Positions 5,264-6,005 of a stretch of 6,005 nucleotides of DNA are shown one piece after another (positions within the stretch are counted from its first letter, which is position 1; the number at the start of each line of letters is the position of its first letter). Under the pieces are notes generated by a model, which was not told the DNA's origin, did not search any database, and was given only the letters and a program-made list of their open reading frames with translations. Both the position numbers and the translations under genes were made by a program. This stretch comes from CANLWN01 sp039815505 (lineage in GTDB: Bacteria > Bacteroidota > Bacteroidia > Flavobacteriales > Flavobacteriaceae), in assembly GCA_039815505.1 (NCBI GenBank), contig JBCBZE010000221.1, positions 1 to 6,005 on the forward strand, in the 5' to 3' direction.

Positions 5264-6005
5264 TGAGAAACTTTACTTACATATCGCTACTGTTGTTGGG
5301 TTTTATGGGTCAAGCCCAAACTGCCCTATACAATTCCGGTAACATTCGTATTCATGAGAATGGTCAACTAGGCTTCCACACCAATCTGATCAATAATGCT
5401 TCTTTCGATGAAAATTTGGGGCTTGCCGGATTTTATGGAAATAATTTAATCGGTGTTTCGGGCGCATTTATGCCCATTTTCTTCGATGTTGAAATTGCAA
5501 ACGATACGGGCTTGGAGCTTTTCACCGGTATAAATGTGGAGAATAATACCAATTTTGTATCAGGGGACGTGATAACGCCCCGAAATACCTCTGCTATTTT
5601 TTATAATTTCCTTCAACAAGCTTTCTATGTTGGGGATAGTGATGCATCCAAAATAGATGGCTATGCTTCCGTTACCCAACAACAAAGCTTTACTTTTCCG
5701 GTAGGCGATACGCAACAATTAAGACCTTTAATACTCAATTCAAGTGCGGTGAACCAACAAGCAAGATGTGCTTATTTCCTGGAAGACCCTAACAATCCCT
5801 CCACATTCACTCCTTTCAATACCGAACAAAAAGTTCGGGAAATCGGTACTGTAAGTACCACCGAATTTTGGCGATTAGAGGGTAATGTATCCTCAACCAT
5901 ATCCCTAAGTTGGAATGCAAGGAGTAATTTAGGTGCCATAGCGGAAGACGTAAATAATATTACCATCGTAGGCTGGAATATTTCTGCCAATCGATGGGTA
6001 CGCCT
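5263..6005 (+). CDS. Exported surface protein, probable gliding-motility/T9SS-associated partner (N-terminal 247 residues; runs off window)
   Basis: The frame opens with ATG at 5263-5265, sharing its A with the TAA of the fibre gene (TAATG), and stays open to the right edge, so the protein is longer than the 247 residues visible. A signal peptide occupies 1-19 (MRNFTYISLLLLGFMGQAQ before TALYN). The segments SGNIRIHENGQLGFHTNLIN (25-44), NLGLAGFYGN (51-60), QSFTFPVGDTQQLRPLILN (141-159), TEFWRLEGNVSSTISLSW (200-217) and ITIVGWNISANRWVR (233-247) resemble a flavobacterial family that, from memory, ends in a gliding-motility-associated/T9SS type B sorting domain and is often paired with fibre genes. 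That C-terminal signal is outside the window, so T9SS export is inferred, not seen. Co-transcription and translational coupling with the fibre gene suggest the two act together at the cell surface. One cysteine (Cys169) is visible. Confidence 0.8.
   Translation, partial: MRNFTYISLLLLGFMGQAQTALYNSGNIRIHENGQLGFHTNLINNASFDENLGLAGFYGNNLIGVSGAFMPIFFDVEIANDTGLELFTGINVENNTNFVSGDVITPRNTSAIFYNFLQQAFYVGDSDASKIDGYASVTQQQSFTFPVGDTQQLRPLILNSSAVNQQARCAYFLEDPNNPSTFTPFNTEQKVREIGTVSTTEFWRLEGNVSSTISLSWNARSNLGAIAEDVNNITIVGWNISANRWVR

Overview
The window looks like chromosomal DNA of a member of the Bacteroidota, most likely a marine or environmental Flavobacteriaceae; the genus cannot be resolved by eye. Reasons: AT-rich intergenic DNA, no Shine-Dalgarno-like purine runs before the starts, a Bacteroidota-type -7 box (TAnnTTTG), and a gene set typical of the group (secreted M1 metallopeptidase, DUF6702, stand-alone CarboxypepD_reg-like proteins, tail-fibre-like surface protein, probable type IX secretion partner). 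All six genes encode N-terminal signal peptides, so the whole window is devoted to exported proteins.

Left half (1-2946, minus strand). Four genes read leftward in the order CarboxypepD_reg-like A (2946-2200), CarboxypepD_reg-like B (2213-1431, overlapping A by 14 nt), DUF6702 protein (1300-794) and an M1-family metallopeptidase whose first 244 residues are present before the window ends (734-1). A and B are paralogues with the same layout: signal peptide, one beta-sandwich regulatory domain, a TELDEVVV motif, and a C-terminal block containing D-(K/R)-IP-x-NKI and a single cysteine. The 130-nt gap between B and DUF6702 has near-coding GC, a perfect -7 box and a 29-codon frame; it may hold an internal promoter/leader.

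Centre (2947-3301). A 355-nt divergent, AT-rich intergenic region separates the two transcription units. It contains a good promoter for the rightward unit (-7 box at 3260-3267) and a 14-bp dyad near the leftward unit's start. No RNA gene was recognised.

Right half (3302-6005, plus strand). A 653-residue secreted fibre-like protein is built from decapeptide repeats, two longer tandem repeats, two MGIG...P...L motifs and a C-terminal beta-rich domain. It is joined by a TAATG stop/start overlap to a second exported protein, cut by the window edge, which resembles flavobacterial gliding-motility-associated/T9SS-sorted surface proteins. The pair probably makes a cell-surface structure. No phage genes, transposons, CRISPR arrays, tRNAs or rRNAs were seen.

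Nothing here is clearly a new defence or mobile system. The parts most worth a second look are the coupled fibre/T9SS-like pair and the paired TonB-box-like regulatory-domain proteins next to DUF6702 and M1 peptidase.
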